64,000 nt of DNA, taken from the NCBI GenBank assembly GCA_026214975.1, contig CM047805.1, positions 2,976,001-3,040,000 of the forward strand, given 5' to 3'. A program made the translations under genes and the position numbers. The number at the start of each line of letters is the position of its first letter. Within the stretch, counting starts at the first letter, position 1. Below, piece by piece: positions 1 to 12,943 of this stretch. This DNA comes from Gentiana macrophylla (lineage: Eukaryota; Streptophyta; Magnoliopsida; Gentianales; Gentianaceae). The notes below the pieces were generated by a model. The model made no database searches. It was not told where the DNA came from and was given only the letters and a program-made list of their open reading frames with translations.

Positions 1-2380
1 CTACACATCTACAGAAAATCACGAAGCCGGTGATCGCTCTAACCCCATCGGGGGCGATCTTGGCAGATCCCAGATGGTAATGTCTCAAAACGGCCAAAAA
101 GGCCGGACAGAACGTGACCCTAAGGCCACATAAGAACCTCTCCCTGTACAGAGTAAAGTACCCCTCCGGGGGATGATGAGCATATAGATTCGCACCTCCA
201 AGAAGACGGGGAGAGTATTGGTCCATGTCAACATTGTATCGATTCTGGATCCGAAGGATATCATCTGTGTAAGCTTGGATCTAACCACAAAACAACTTAT
301 GGCTGACCTAGCAGTCATGTGTGCTCTAATACTTTGATTCAAAGAAGTAAACCCAAAACCAGAAAGAGGCCTAGATGGATTAGCAGGCTGGGGATCTACA
401 ACTAACTGCTCAGTTTCGCTACGATCAGAAACATGATTAGAAGCATGGATCTCTAATTGAGCCCTAGACTGATGAACTTCTACCTCAGACTTGGACTGGG
501 ATTCAAATTCCCTTTGCATTGAACTACTAGGTACATCGGAGTATAGTAAGGGCGAATCAAGGTCGATCCACGAGAGACAATGCAACTTTAAGTATAAATG
601 ATTCTAGCCTAACTAAGAAGCGACATATATGGTCTTTGACCAACAATAAACATGAAAGAAACTTGGTATTCCTCCCCCTCTTACCACCGATCTACTAACT
701 TGGATTAGTTAATCTCTATATTTACATCCCCACATAATTTCCTTAAATTAATCGAGCTAGCTTTTAATTAAGTTTTAAGCTACGGGTGCAACTCACTAAC
801 CCTATCTACTCCGACCATGGTAGTAGCAATCTATATGCAAGCTACCCTCCTTAATTAGTCCGTAATAGCCATACGCATAAAGAACTAGAATTGCCGATAT
901 CGAAGCGCTAACTCATCTGACTAACCCGCTGAAGCGGATGTCGACACCGATCAAGACGTTCTAGGGTCCATCAAGACTATGTCCAAACTAACACTTCACT
1001 ATCAGTACTTCAAGTTAATTTACGAATACAATACGCATATTGGCCAGATCTAAACTACTATTAATTAAGCTTGTCGATCAGCGAAGCGTCGTGAATCCTG
1101 CAGATTAAGTTTCGACGGACGTTTTCTAGTGCTATACAATCCTTACCGGCGAGTGTACCGGGTCAAATTATAGTGCTAGTATAGTGAGTCAGTGTCGAAT
1201 CCTCGTGGAAATGTGGTAATTCTTTTAAGTGTGGTTAAACACCAAAGCGACTATTATTATCTCGATCTAAATCGAGGTTTTATCATACAGTCGTTTCTTA
1301 TACTAATAAGCAGAAAATAATTTCATAAATCACAACTAAACTATTATTATATATATAAATACATAAATATATATAGTAATACATACTTGATACAATATAT
1401 ATATATAGATATATAGATACCAATATATTAAATACTAATAATTATTATAGAACTAGCCAAGATATATATAATTGAATTATTCAATCTTTTCGGTTTAATG
1501 GATGTGCTCGATCTTCCTTTTATTAGGTCAATTGAGTAAATGAAAGCGGTGCACTCACGAGGTTAACAATTCCTCCTCACACGAGCGTATGAAATTGTCA
1601 TATGTCAATTTGTCATCAGTTCAATCTCCACAAGCCGCCCCATGCTAATCTCGGTTAGTGCGAGCAGTGCAGTACAAATCTACCCCGGATAAAGAGGTTG
1701 CTCCGTTTGTCCAGACGGCCGATGTTATTCAAAAGGCTCCGGTTGTCAAAGCGGATCGATTTAACTTTCGGTGTTAGTTTCAATTAAGCTGTTGATTTTA
1801 ACATTATTACGATCTTGAGCACAAATTTTAATAAGATTCATCTTTCCCAAGACAAATCGCTGCGGGTAGGAAATAGGATTCCGTTGTCACGCTTTCGCAT
1901 ACGGCCAATTTTACCCTCCGGTTTTTCTATCATTTATCTCATATCATAACTTCTCTGGTCAGTTCATCGTTAGGTTATATGTTGTGATTCATTTTGATTA
2001 ATTACTTCAATCTAAATATTATCAATACGTTGCAAAATAGAAAAAGATTCAATTAACTCAATTTTTGTCAATTTTACTTAGATAACATTCATTTACCGAA
2101 AAGATCGAAATAATACGATTACATAACCTTGGCTAGTTATTAGATTTAGCCTAATAACATTATAACAATTAAAAAGATAAAAACAACAAACATAAATACT
2201 TTAGAAAATTACCCGATTACAACTGCTGATTCAGAGGTCGTATTCTTCCGGACATTACAACGACTTCAACAACATTGATCTTCCGATAATTTTCCGAGCA
2301 TTACAACGATACTACTATTTATTTATGGCATAAGGCCTATATACATACATACTACTAAGAAAAGAGGTTTAGAAAATATA
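1..2380. other. degenerate non-coding sequence, no gene recognised
   Basis: No reading frame here resembles a protein I know. The longest one, on the minus strand at 85-585 (166 codons), is Ser/Gln/Glu-rich in its first half and low in complexity; it could be a relic of a retrotransposon linker region but shows no motif. From about 1,320 to 1,480 the sequence is an AT-rich run of TATA/ATATAG words. The rest is unique-looking AT-rich DNA consistent with old transposon remains. Confidence 0.4.
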
Positions 2381-2435
2381 TTGGTACCCTCTGCGCAGTT
2401 TGCATGAAATGTCCATTTATAAGCGATTTTTCTGG

Positions 2436-2580
2436 CGGATCGATCCGGGATCAAGGTCGGATCGATCCGGGAATAAAAACATTATCACTTGCTTATTTTC
2501 TGCAGAACCATGTGCTAATTATCATTACGCCGCATTATTTGATAATCCGGATCGATCCGAGGTGATGTCGGATTGATCCG
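2436..2580. repeat. four copies of a CGGATCGATCCG palindrome
   Basis: The 12-base palindrome CGGATCGATCCG occurs at 2436-2447, 2458-2469 and 2548-2559, with a one-base variant (CGGATTGATCCG) at 2569-2580. The surrounding sequence is AT-rich and non-coding. The spacing is irregular, so this is dispersed reuse of one word and not a simple tandem array. It probably lies inside an old LTR, because similar word reuse is seen in the LTR-like pieces at 3.1-3.6 kb and 5.4 kb and in the intact gypsy LTRs. Confidence 0.7.
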
Positions 2581-3129
2581 TATGTAATTTTTCCATTTTC
2601 TAGTGAAACTTGATAAAATCATATCTTGAGTTTTAGATCTCCAATTGACATGATTCAAGAAGTGTTGGAAAGCTCTTTGAAAGATCTAAAACTTTCATGA
2701 AGGGCTCTTCTTCGAAAAATGCCTTTTTGATGGGCCATTCGTTCGTCGAATATATATCTCGATAATAGTATCACGAACCGTTGATCCCTTTGAACTTTTA
2801 AACTTGTGACACTTTCTTACTTCCTTCAAAAGATATGTTTTGACTTCAAAAAGTGTCGTCACTCGGGGTCTTAAAATCTGCAATAAAATACCAAAAATAC
2901 CCACGTAAATCTGACACGACACTCCGGTTACTAAACCGGTACAAAATTTATAACTTTTTATTACTTATACTAGATTCTTATATTAATTAGTTGTATTCAT
3001 AACTATCAATATTTCATAAGATTATCGTTATAATTTCTTATATTTTATATAGAAAGAGTCGATAAAATATATAATATATCGTAATTTTTATCATACAAAT
3101 GTTAGACATCAGTTTCCTAAATTTTGCCT

Positions 3130-3604
3130 CGGTAAACCGGTATAGACCGCCGGTTTACCGGGGGCAGCTTTTCTTAATTATGGATCTACATTGCTCAATT
3201 ACGATTAATCTAAGTAAATCATGGGGTCGTTAAACATGTAGATTAACTAAAACACATAAATACGAACAGATATACCATATTGAAGACAAAAAGGAACGTT
3301 CAAAGCTTCATACCTTCAACAATGGAGATCTAGCTCGATCCACTCAAGCTAGAGATGGTAGAGAAGGGGAGAAAACCATAAATAACTCCTCAAAAGTTTG
3401 GAATAACTTTATTTCATTAAATTGTATAATTATATAATAGAATATGCAAAACTTATGTAAAACTTCAGTTGATGCGGCTTTATATAGATACAATAGTTGA
3501 CTTATGACTCATAGAACCCCTAACCGACCTAGTAAACACGACAGAATCGATTTCGTGACCCACAAGGCTCTCGGTTTACCGGACCTAGCCCACGGTAAAC
3601 CGGG
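3130..3604 (-). repeat. LTR-like fragment with repeated CCGGTTTACCGG words
   Basis: CGGTTTACCGG or its reverse complement CGGTAAACCGG occurs at about 3130-3140, 3150-3161, 3572-3582 and 3593-3604, as two close pairs about 420 bases apart. Between them, read on the minus strand, lies a TATATAAAG word near 3480, which could be a promoter TATA box of an LTR. No terminal TG/CA boundaries or target duplication could be fixed, so the assignment to an LTR is inference. The sequence between 2,600 and 3,130 shows nothing recognisable. Confidence 0.3.
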
Positions 3605-3867
3605 CTAACTTTTCCTTTTTTTCTTCAGCAGATCTCTTCTTGGACTTTATTTACTTGGCCCAACATGCTTCCTTTGGTCCAGATCCGTTCTCCAATGCTC
3701 CAGATTCGGTACATTCTGTAAAACACGTAAAACGAGGCAAAACAGTACCAAACCTTCAGGAAAATAACACAGATGCAGAATTACGAACCTAGAAACATAC
3801 ACATAGCATTTAACACATATTCCGTATAATAACAAGCCTATCTATCCTCTCTTTGAGCAGAATTCAG

Positions 3868-6434
3868 GGTGAATAAAGGTATAATTAATGGTACCATTTA
3901 GGGCGTTATCACTAGCCCCTATAAATTAGGGCGTTAAGGGCCAGGAGCCTCAAACACATACCCCAGGGCAGGTCCTTAACCCCAGGTGGGAGATCGGAAA
4001 ATGCTCCTCCTCCAACCACCGCAGGTCAGCTAAGGATTGGCGAAGAAGAGCTGACCAGTTCGGCCATAGTGGCCTTGGGGGCTCGGCGCAGGATGCATAG
4101 AGAGACCCTAGCTGTTATTCCACGTGCGGGATAGCTAAAGATAAACAATGAAAGAATCTTGAGTCATAAAGACCGTGATCTTGACATTTAAATATGTCCA
4201 TAATTATCCCTAAATTATAGGGATTTAGTCGTGTATATTCTTAGGGAAATAATATTAATAATAATAATGTGCTTCCTTGCAGGACAAGGAAAGGGATGAG
4301 ACATCCACTATATAAACAACCCTAAGGAACTACAAAAGACTTGATTCCAATTAAGCTATTGGATAAGTAGGCAACTCAAGAGAAATAATTCGATAGCTCA
4401 GTCTAAAATACACCTAAAGACGATTTCCAGCATCGTCGTCATGGATACAACTTGGATAATAAAAGTATAAATAAAAAATATTCATGCAGAGCATCATCAT
4501 ATGTCATCTTCGAAGTCCTCATCGAACTCCGGTTTAACATGTACGTCTTCTCACCCCACAAGCATACAAACAAACATGCAATAGAGGTAAGTACAAAAGT
4601 ACTTAGTAAAAGGTAGAAGCTATTGAACAACTAAGATTTATAACGAAAGGTTAAACAATTCTTATCATTAGTAAGTTATCTTTATGAACACGACTCAACT
4701 CTATGGTTTACTTCATACTCATCAACATGTCATGAGATCCTACTGGTTTCTAGCTTAACTTGTCTCTGTTACATCAATATTCAAGGGTACTATGCATGGT
4801 GCTACTCACCACGAAGCAAAAAATTGCAACCTATTAGTGGATCACACCAATAGCCACGGGCTAGTCCCGATAGCGTGTGTGTTCGGCGAAGTCTCTCTAC
4901 TCCTGGTGCCCTCAAGGGCCAACAGAGTTATTCACTTTATACTAACCACAATACAGATCGTGATATAGACTTGTGCCTTACCAAGAATAACATGTTTAGG
5001 CTTTTAACTACACAAGTACGTATGTTACTAATTATTAACTAGCCACCTAAGTGTTTCAAAGCACGTTCTCGCGAAAACTCCAACTCCCTCACTTAGACAG
5101 CTAAACACAACAAGCCTAACACATACACAGACATTGATGGTTACTAATCCATCAAATCACAAGGTCAATCATGCTCTTCCGACGGTCCTGACTTCAACTC
5201 TTAGGAAAAATCCATTTGGTGCTGGAACTAAACGCATCAGAAACTTAATCATGGCTTGTTCATGTTTATATTATGTTATTAGATCAATAAACAACATTCA
5301 AAACTCAAACCGTATCTTAAAAGACTCAAAACAGCAAAGCAATGGTTTGGCATGCCCTGAACATACAACAGCAACCTGGACATCCTTCTGCCCCAGTTTA
5401 GCCTTATAAGCCTTTTCAGCGCGCGCTAAAAGCTCTCTGAACTTTCTGCCACTTTCTGTTTCACTTTTGCGCGCGCTAAACCCCATTGGCTTGCGCTAAA
5501 AGCTCTCTACACTTCCTGATCCCATTTTACTTCTCTTTTGGCATACGCCAAAAACCCAAAACTGTCCTAAACATGATTTTTACTACACTTTTCAATTTCC
5601 AACCCAAAAACAACACTTTTGACAGCAAAATAACTCAGAAACCAACTACAAAAAATTTCTAAACATGCCATAACATTACATACTTCATCTACAACCTTAA
5701 AACATATATTCTAACACCAAAGGCAACAAAATACTCAACCAAAACATTATAAAAATAGAATCGTTCAATATGAAAACCCTACTACTTGTTACAAGCAATC
5801 CAAAGCCAAAACTTCAAGAAAATTGCAGCACTTCTACAACTTTCCACCAAAACCTATTTTGATCAACAACCAAACCATAATCAATTGTGATCAAGGTTTC
5901 TAGACTATTAGAACTACGAAATGAACCAACATGATCAATTTGATGAATCCAAGAACTAGGGCAAAACCATTACCTTATCCAAACTTGATGATCTTGGTAT
6001 CCAAACGATGTTTATCCTCTCACGGTTCTTTTGCTCTACTCGAATATGAAAACCGTCAAAAATGTTGTGAGGAACTGGAAGAACTCTCTCTGTCTTTTCT
6101 ATTTGCTCCCAAAGTAACTGAAGTTCGTACAAAGCCAATGAATTCAATTTTCTGATAACTTCCTTACTTAATGGGAGGCTTGTTTTTTTTCCAAATAAAA
6201 CTTCCAATGTATTTATTATAACTAACTCCCTTAATTATAATTACTTCTATTAATTTCCTTTCTTTTTTTTAAACTTAAATTCCATAATTAATTAATTACT
6301 CCCTCAAAAAAAATTCCATAATTAATAAATATAATATTCAGAATATTATGCAAAATGACACGTCTGCTTTTTTCCAAATATTTGAAATATTACAAAATTC
6401 GACGCATAATTCGTCTTGAGGATAGAGTGTTACA
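3868..6434 (-). repeat. possible solo LTR of a Ty3/gypsy element
   Basis: On the minus strand a sequence beginning TGTAACACTC starts at 6434, which is the usual opening of Del/Tekay-type chromovirus LTRs. About 2.5 kb of non-coding sequence follows, a normal length for that family. The opposite end was not located and no matching target duplication was found, so the left boundary is nominal. Inside it, GCGCGCGCTAAA occurs at 5419-5430 and 5469-5480, and a shorter form with the same AGCTCTCT follow-on at 5491-5508. No coding sequence is present. Confidence 0.3.
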
Positions 6435-7429
6435 CTCACCCGATCTATAAATTTTCGCATTTATTCACTTCGGTTGTTAATTTTCGATTCATGTGTGTTT
6501 ATGTTTTGTAAATGCGTTGTTGGAACATAAACTATATCGACTGTTTGAGGCTATTATAATAGTAACAAATATTTAAAGGCCTTGGCTTTAGAGCATGTCA
6601 TAGGACTTTCCGGATTTCCCGATACGAGACAAAAATCTATCTTTTATATATTTATATACTAGTCATAAACCCGTGCATTGCACGGGACTGTTGAACCTCA
6701 CTATTTCGTGCGATAAAAAAATTAAATTTCATAAACGTGCATGTGTTTCATTGCAACCAGTAATCAATAATGAAAGAAAATCAAATGCTATGTCTTGTCC
6801 ATAAGTAATAAACATGGTTTTACACAATATCAGTCATGCATAAGTTTGTACAATAAAATATTTGAGAAAACCTTTGCACCATGATTATGAAGCAAGAAGA
6901 AGTGTAAGTTTCTTATTCTCACTATCAAGGCACCCAAACTTAACACATGTAGAAAACTAATTGAAGAACTAATAACAATATACATAACTTCAATTTTAGT
7001 TGTAAAGTGTTTTATTCGGATTCATAAATATGTAACTCATCAAAAGCACATAATATGCTCCACATTAATTTATACAACTTTGATCAAATTCATAATTAGT
7101 CACAACAATGGCGAACAATTTACACCGATTCTTTATTGGTGGAACAATTATTTAATGACAAAATAGTAAACCAACTCACTTTGCATTCCAAGAGAATTGT
7201 AATAAGGTTAAGTACAAAACAATTATTATTGCATCTCAAATTAACAAACATACGTGCCTTTAAAGAGCAGGACGTATATGACCCGGCATGTAGAAATATA
7301 TGTACAGATTATAATTATAATATTATATACGGACCTTTAGCTATTTTGATAATTATACCCAAAAGAACATTGAAAGCATAAATTTGATCTCTAAGAAATA
7401 ACACCCGAGTTTTAATGCAGGAAGAGTAT

Positions 7430-8600
7430 GAAGAGAATCTTTTAAATTTATGTGAATTGATTTGGTTCCTTTTCAAAATTTCAATTTGAAATGTAGATTA
7501 TTTTCCCTTTTAGCATTTACATTAATTCATTTTTTCCCTTTTAGCATTCATAATTGTTTGGGAATAAATTAGATTTTTTTTTTGCAATTTATTCAACACC
7601 GTTAAAAATCTTCTCTCCCTCAATCAACATAATCAATTCCAATATTTTAAATTTATTTGAATAGATTTGGAATTTTCCTTTTCAAAATTTCAATTTGAAC
7701 TGAAGATTATTTTTCCCGTTTTAGCATTCTAATTGCTTGGAAATCAATTAGATTTTTTTTTGCGAGTCATTTATTACTGGAAGGGAAAAAAGGAGAGATT
7801 CTCATATAATAAATAAAATAAAATTATCAGTCTTTCATGCATATATGTTTGAATTCAAAAAATATTTCCCATCATTTATAATCATAAATATCATTCATTA
7901 CAGGGAGAAAAAAAAAAGAAGAGAATCGTATATGATAAATAAAATAAATTCTTTGCATACACGTCTATGAATTTAAAAAATATTTCTCATCAATGATAAT
8001 CATAAATGGCATTCATTACAGGAAGAAAAAACTAAGGAGAGAATGTCATATGATAAATAAAATAAAATCATCAGTCTTTTGACACACGTCTTTGAATTTA
8101 AAAAATATTTCACACCAACGATAATCATAAATGCCATTCATTACAGTAAGAAAAAAATAAGGAGAGAATCTCATATGATAACTAAAATAAAACATAAGTC
8201 TTTTTGCACACATAATTGCCCATTAGACCCGCTCCACACACGGGAATAAATAGCCAAATCACCATAAAAAAAGAATATAAGAAAACACACGTTAAAAAAT
8301 AGAGTGTAATAATTCATTTCCTAAAATGTCTCCACAATAAATTTATTCAACACCGTTAAAACTCTTTATCTCCCTCAATCAACATAATCAATTTCAAATC
8401 TTTTAAATTTGTGTGAATTAATTTGAAAGTTTCCATTTCAAAACATCAATTTGAACTGAAGATTTTTTCTCTTTTAATATTCACATTAATTCAAAAAAAG
8501 AGTATTCAAAAAACGTATTCACATTAATTCATTTTTTTGTTTCAGCATTCATAATTGCTTGGAAATCAATTAGATTTTTTTTGCGGGACATTCATTACTG
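7430..8600. repeat. diverged long repeat pair inside Helitron E
   Basis: A block containing TTTTAGCATTC, a run of T, ATTTATTCAACACCGTTAAAA, CTCCCTCAATCAACATAATC and TTTCAATTTGAACTGAAGA occurs around 7,500-7,770 and again around 8,335-8,590, with partial copies between. The two blocks flank the first group of 120-bp units, so block and units together look like one duplicated segment. No protein is encoded. Confidence 0.55.
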
Positions 8601-8995
8601 GAAAAAACAAAAAAGGAAGAGAATCGAATATGATAAATAAAACAAAATCATCAGTCTTTTCACACATACATCTTTGACTCCAAAAAATATAAAGGAAGAG
8701 AATCGAATATGATAAATAAAACAAAATCATTAGTCTTTTTCACACATACATCTTTGACTCCAAAAAATATATTACCCATCAATGATAATCATAAATGTCA
8801 TTAATTACATGAAGAAAAAGAAAAAAGAATCGTATATGATAAATAAAATAAAATCATTAGTCTTTTCACACCGTCTTTGAATTTAAAAATTATTTCCCAT
8901 CAATGATAATTATAAATGTCATTCATTACGGTAAGAAAAAAAGGGAGAGAATCTCATATGATAAATAAAATAAAATCATTGGTGTTTTCACACAC
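7785..8995. repeat. imperfect ~120-bp tandem units in Helitron E
   Basis: Each unit contains GGAGAGAATCTCATATGATAA, ATAAAATAAAATCATCAGTC, a word like CACACGTCTTTGAATTTAAA and ATAATCATAAATGTCATTCA, ending in TTACAGGAAGAAAAA. Units begin near 7,795, 7,915, 8,035, 8,155, 8,612, 8,690, 8,815 and 8,935, forming two groups (7.8-8.2 and 8.6-9.0 kb). Spacing and divergence are too irregular, and the unit too long, for a CRISPR array; internal arrays like this are common in plant Helitrons. Confidence 0.75.
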
Positions 8996-9877
8996 ATCTA
9001 TCTATATACTATATATCAAACCGCACTAACATATATCAAGATAAAAAACCGTGCAATGCAGGAGACTATAATATTTGAAAACGATTATTAAAGTTTCATA
9101 AATGTATACCATAATTATAAGTGAAAATACTTAATTAAAGCAAACTAATTTTCTTCTTTGGAAAAGGAAATTCTGGTAATAGGACATATAAAACAATTAC
9201 AACGCCAACTATAGTTACAATTTAAAAATTCCATATTGTTTTTGTCCACCCACCGTTATCTTATCCGCGGTGTATAATGATTTATTCCATATATTCAAAT
9301 ATCAACAAAAGTTGTATTTTTATATTGAGTGTAGAAGGCAATTCATTCAGTAGACAATAAAATACCGAATACAAAAGTAATGATCGATTTTTTGAATATG
9401 AACATAAAATGTATTGTTAAGGTTGAGTCAAGAAGTGAATTGATTCAATAGTCAATATGACACCCCATACAAAAGGAACCAAAGCGGTCAATCATTGAAC
9501 ACTAAAAAAGACGTACTACATCAAGCAAAACACATGAAAACAAAACTAATCAAGAAAATATGATTCTCCTAGCTAGAAGCCGCAAGAAACACCAGTGGAG
9601 CACATCCCACTTCACTCGATAAGAAACACCAGTTCAGCATAGCCCACTGCACTCGATAATTAAGTAGAGGAAATAAATGTTAACAAAATCATATTCTCTA
9701 TTTTACACAATGAGTTAGATATAAGGGAAAATTTACAGAATCTAGATAATTATGATAGTTGTAAAGGAAATTTTACAAATCTGTAGTTTACAGTAAAATG
9801 TAGAGTATCCTGAATGTTGGAATCTTTAAAATACAGTTTTTAAATGATTTACAGTATCTACTGCTAGTGTTCTTGGT

Positions 9878-10515
9878 GATACTAAAAAAAATGAGAGATT
9901 AGTAAACAAATGAGCAAAAAAGTAACACACATGAGAAAAAATAATTCATCTAAAATATTGAGTGGCCAAAACGTATTACATACATCACCAAACTGGAAAA
10001 TGTGAACAATGGACACATAAAATGAGGCAAAATCATTTGTAAACGAATCTGCAAGAAAAAAAATGATAATTAATCATCACAAAATATTAGTGATACTAAA
10101 AAAACACATCAAAAATTAGTAAACATATATATGAGCAATAGAAAACACACGTGAGAAAAAAAATAATCCATCAAAAATATTGAGTACGTAATACATCACC
10201 AAACTTACCCTCTCATCATTTAGTTGAAAATGTGAAGAATGGACACAAAAAATGAGGCAAAATCACTGGATAAACGAATCTGCAAGGAAAAAATGATAAT
10301 TAATCATCAGAAAGGATAAGTGATACAAAAAAAACACATCAAAGATTAGTAAACACATTAGGAAAAAATATTCATCAAAAATATTGAGTGGCCAAAACGT
10401 ATTACATACATCTCCAAATTAACCCTCCCATCATTTAGGGGAAAATGTGAACAATGTACACAAAAAAATGAGGCAAAACCATTGAGTAAATGAATTTACA
10501 AGAATAATATGATAA
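9878..10515. repeat. three ~215-bp tandem units of Helitron D
   Basis: Three imperfect units start at about 9,878, 10,091 and 10,321. Each runs through GATACTAAAAAAACACATC, AGATTAGTAAACA, CATCAAAAATATTGAGTGGC, CAAAACGTATTACATACATC, GAAAATGTGAACAATGGACA and ATGAGGCAAAATCA, then AATGATAATTAATCATCA. A partial fourth copy is far away at 18,527-18,640, which brackets the captured block. A short stretch at 19,240-19,272, just outside the predicted element end, also resembles the unit (GATAATTAATTGATCATCAC), so an older related copy may have been the target. Confidence 0.75.
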
Positions 10516-11444
10516 CTAGCCAGGCGTACCATGCGATGCACGGTGGGCCCAGTCTTTTTCAAATTTTACGAGTCTGTTCTAAACATGAAAAAGGATCACC
10601 AAAGGAGCGTGGCACTCATCAAGATGGAACCATAAATATGATCTATATCATGATAGCATTCAAACATGATCACCTCAGTTTTTTTAAATGGTCTACAAAG
10701 CAAAACCAACATCAAAGCACATGACAAAATATGAAATGACAAAATATGAAATGACAACACCTTGAAACCATAAATTACAACAAACAAGCCTTTTTCAGTT
10801 GCCAAAGTTCCGCACAAAATCATTTCTGCAAATGAACTCCAGAGGTTCGCATAACCCGCTTATTTATAGACGAGGGATTAGGTAGAACACCTCATATATT
10901 AAATCTGAAATAACCAAGATCAAAATCTTCTCCCACGTAAATGGCATATGAGGGGTTAAAGGTGGAGAACCTCATGAAATAATCCTGAAATAACAACAAA
11001 AACAGTTATTTCCACCACTAATGGCAAATGAGGATCACAAAACCAGATCTTATACTACACGCGCCCAAACGACATAGGCCATACACAACTCAGCAGTATA
11101 AAAAATTTAGCTACGTCTCAAAAGATCAAGCCTTGAAAAAGAACACAGCTCCCGGGGTTGCAACAACAAACATAACTAATTCTGAACAATAGAAGGTCTA
11201 AGCAAGACAAGCCAAATACCAAAAGCTCTACACTGCATCAACAAAATCTCATAATAAATATGTAGAAAAACCCCTAAACCAATTCCCGGACTAAACGCAG
11301 AGCATAAAAAAAACTTAAGAAATTAGAGAACCAAATCCTTCTCAATGAAATTGGAAGCGACATTTGAAGTGGCTGTGGGGGAGGCCTTGGCAATTTACCA
11401 TGCCATGTGTTTTGCTATCTCGTGGGGTTTTTTTTTAAAATTAA
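10516..11444. other. unassigned interior of Helitron D
   Basis: No gene is supported. Two short frames (71-75 codons) overlap on opposite strands at 10.5-10.8 kb and look random. Two similar stretches near 10,870-10,930 and 10,940-11,040 share a word like ATGAGGGGTTAAAG/ATGGCAAATGAGGATC, suggesting a small local duplication. From about 11,340 the composition becomes less AT-rich, leading into the organelle-derived block. Confidence 0.4.
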
Positions 11445-11757
11445 ATGGATTTACCTGAACCAATACCAGATTTTATTTTAGTCTTTCTGGGATCAAGTCT
11501 GATCTTAGGGGGTTTAGGGGTCGTATTACTTCCCAATCCAATTTTTTTGCTTTTTTCGTTGGGGTTGGTTACGGTTTGTATATCCTTAGTCTATATCCCT
11601 CTGAGTTCTTACTTTGTAGGCACATTGCTTGTGACTCTTGATTCACGTAGGGGCTATAAATATTTTAATCATTTTTCTTTGTGATGTTCATGAATGGTTG
11701 AGAATATTCCAACTATTTTAATCCTTGGGACGGTTGGGGATGGAATTACTTTGATGT
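11445..11757 (+). pseudogene. ndhG: plastid ndhG 5' fragment, frameshifted
   Basis: The start ATGGATTTACCTGAACCAAT and the protein [20 protein letters not shown]... [13 protein letters not shown] closely match the N-terminus of NdhG, subunit 6 of the plastid NAD(P)H dehydrogenase-like complex, a membrane subunit of the proton-pumping arm. After about 65 codons the frame is lost, but ndhG-like DNA continues through GGCTATAAATATTTTAATCA, GATGTTCATGAATGG and GACGGTTGGGGATGGAAT. After about 11,757 the match ends, roughly halfway through the gene. Several substitutions and indels show it is no longer under selection. It has no plastid promoter context here. Confidence 0.85.
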
Positions 11758-12943
11758 CGGAAGAAGGTGAGGCAACAGAAGGATCTGCCATTGGGGAACC
11801 AGGTAAACCCCATAATCCAATTCCCACTTTATAAGTGACTATTGGATAGAAATCACGATAATTTTTATTTTTTCTCAAATATGTGATTGAGAGAGAACTA
11901 GGCCATTAGAAGGAAATACCGATAGGTGCTTTCTTTTGTTTGAGCATTCATGAACTAGGCCAGCTATTAGCTTAGTGCGACGCGCACCCATTATATTTAT
12001 ATTATGATCGAGTAAGTTGACTTCTTTTCCGCTTTCTAGACAGACCTCTTTACGAACGAAATTCCCTGTCTACGATTTTCGTCTCTGCTTTGTGGCAAGC
12101 GGCTAAATCTTATGGATAACATTTCGCAGATCCCATAGGAAGTTGGGATGAGCAGCCGATCGGAGTTCCGCTGTTCACTATCAACCCTCTCTTCCAGATC
12201 CCCGCTCTTACTTTGATCGACTTGCCCGCACAACGTCTTTTTTGAGAGAAGAGGTCAAGGGGCTAAGTGACTCTCGAAAAGGAATAATCAATTCTCGTGT
12301 AAGAACCCCTAGTGGCCCGGTTCGTCAGTGTCTTAGTCGTGGAAGGAGCATTGGCTTAGTCTTTTTCACGAATATGCTTAATAATAATTTCTAATAATAA
12401 TCCTTACCGAAATAAAATTAAGACAATATATTTTGATATTATTGATCATTCGTTGATTCAAAGCATCGCTCGTCTTTGGTAAATTTACCAAGGAATATAG
12501 TCATAGTGATCCTCCTATTCAATGATTTTAACCATTTCCGAGCACCTCATAGTATTCTCGGGGCCAAGATCAGCTGTTCGCGGGCCCGAATGCGTTTTTT
12601 CCCAAAGAAAGTTCGCCACCAACTGTAGCAGCACCATTCGTTCGTGTTCACACTTTTCTTTCGCCAGGTTTCATTCGATTTGTTGTGGATTGGATGATGG
12701 AAAACCCAGCAAGCTACGGCTTTAGGTCGAATGCCTTTGCCATATGGTTGTGGCATCCATGTGCTCCCGTGGAAGCTGCGATGATGTTGTCCGTGATAAG
12801 TCTACAAACGCCTGGAGAGATGATATCACCAACATATATGTATTTTTTCTACAAGACTGAATCCATAGAAACCTTGGCTTAGTGCCATTACTGTAAGCGG
12901 CGGATGATTGGTATGCTGGGAGGGCGATCCTCCCGGTGAACTT

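Larger units (their letters stand above)
6659..9017 (-). mobile_element. non-autonomous Helitron E
   Basis: The element reads on the minus strand. Its 3' end is textbook: CTAG at 6659-6662 flanked by the expected T, preceded by a perfect 7-bp hairpin (arms 6670-6676 and 6680-6686, CCCGTGC/GCACGGG, 3-base loop). The 5' end is judged from a TATATAGTATATAGA-type word at about 9001-9017, matching the better-kept 5' end of the neighbouring element at 19,226; its terminal TC appears mutated, so this boundary is approximate. No transposase or other gene is present. The interior is AT-rich and filled with 120-bp repeats. Activity would have to come from another element in trans. Confidence 0.65.

Noticed and set aside
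85..585. 166-codon minus-strand frame as a gene
   Set aside because: No motif, compositional bias only, and no matching neighbours or splice signals.
7785..8995. Regular repeats resembling a CRISPR array
   Set aside because: Units are about 120 bp, diverged, not separated by unique spacers, and lie in a plant Helitron.
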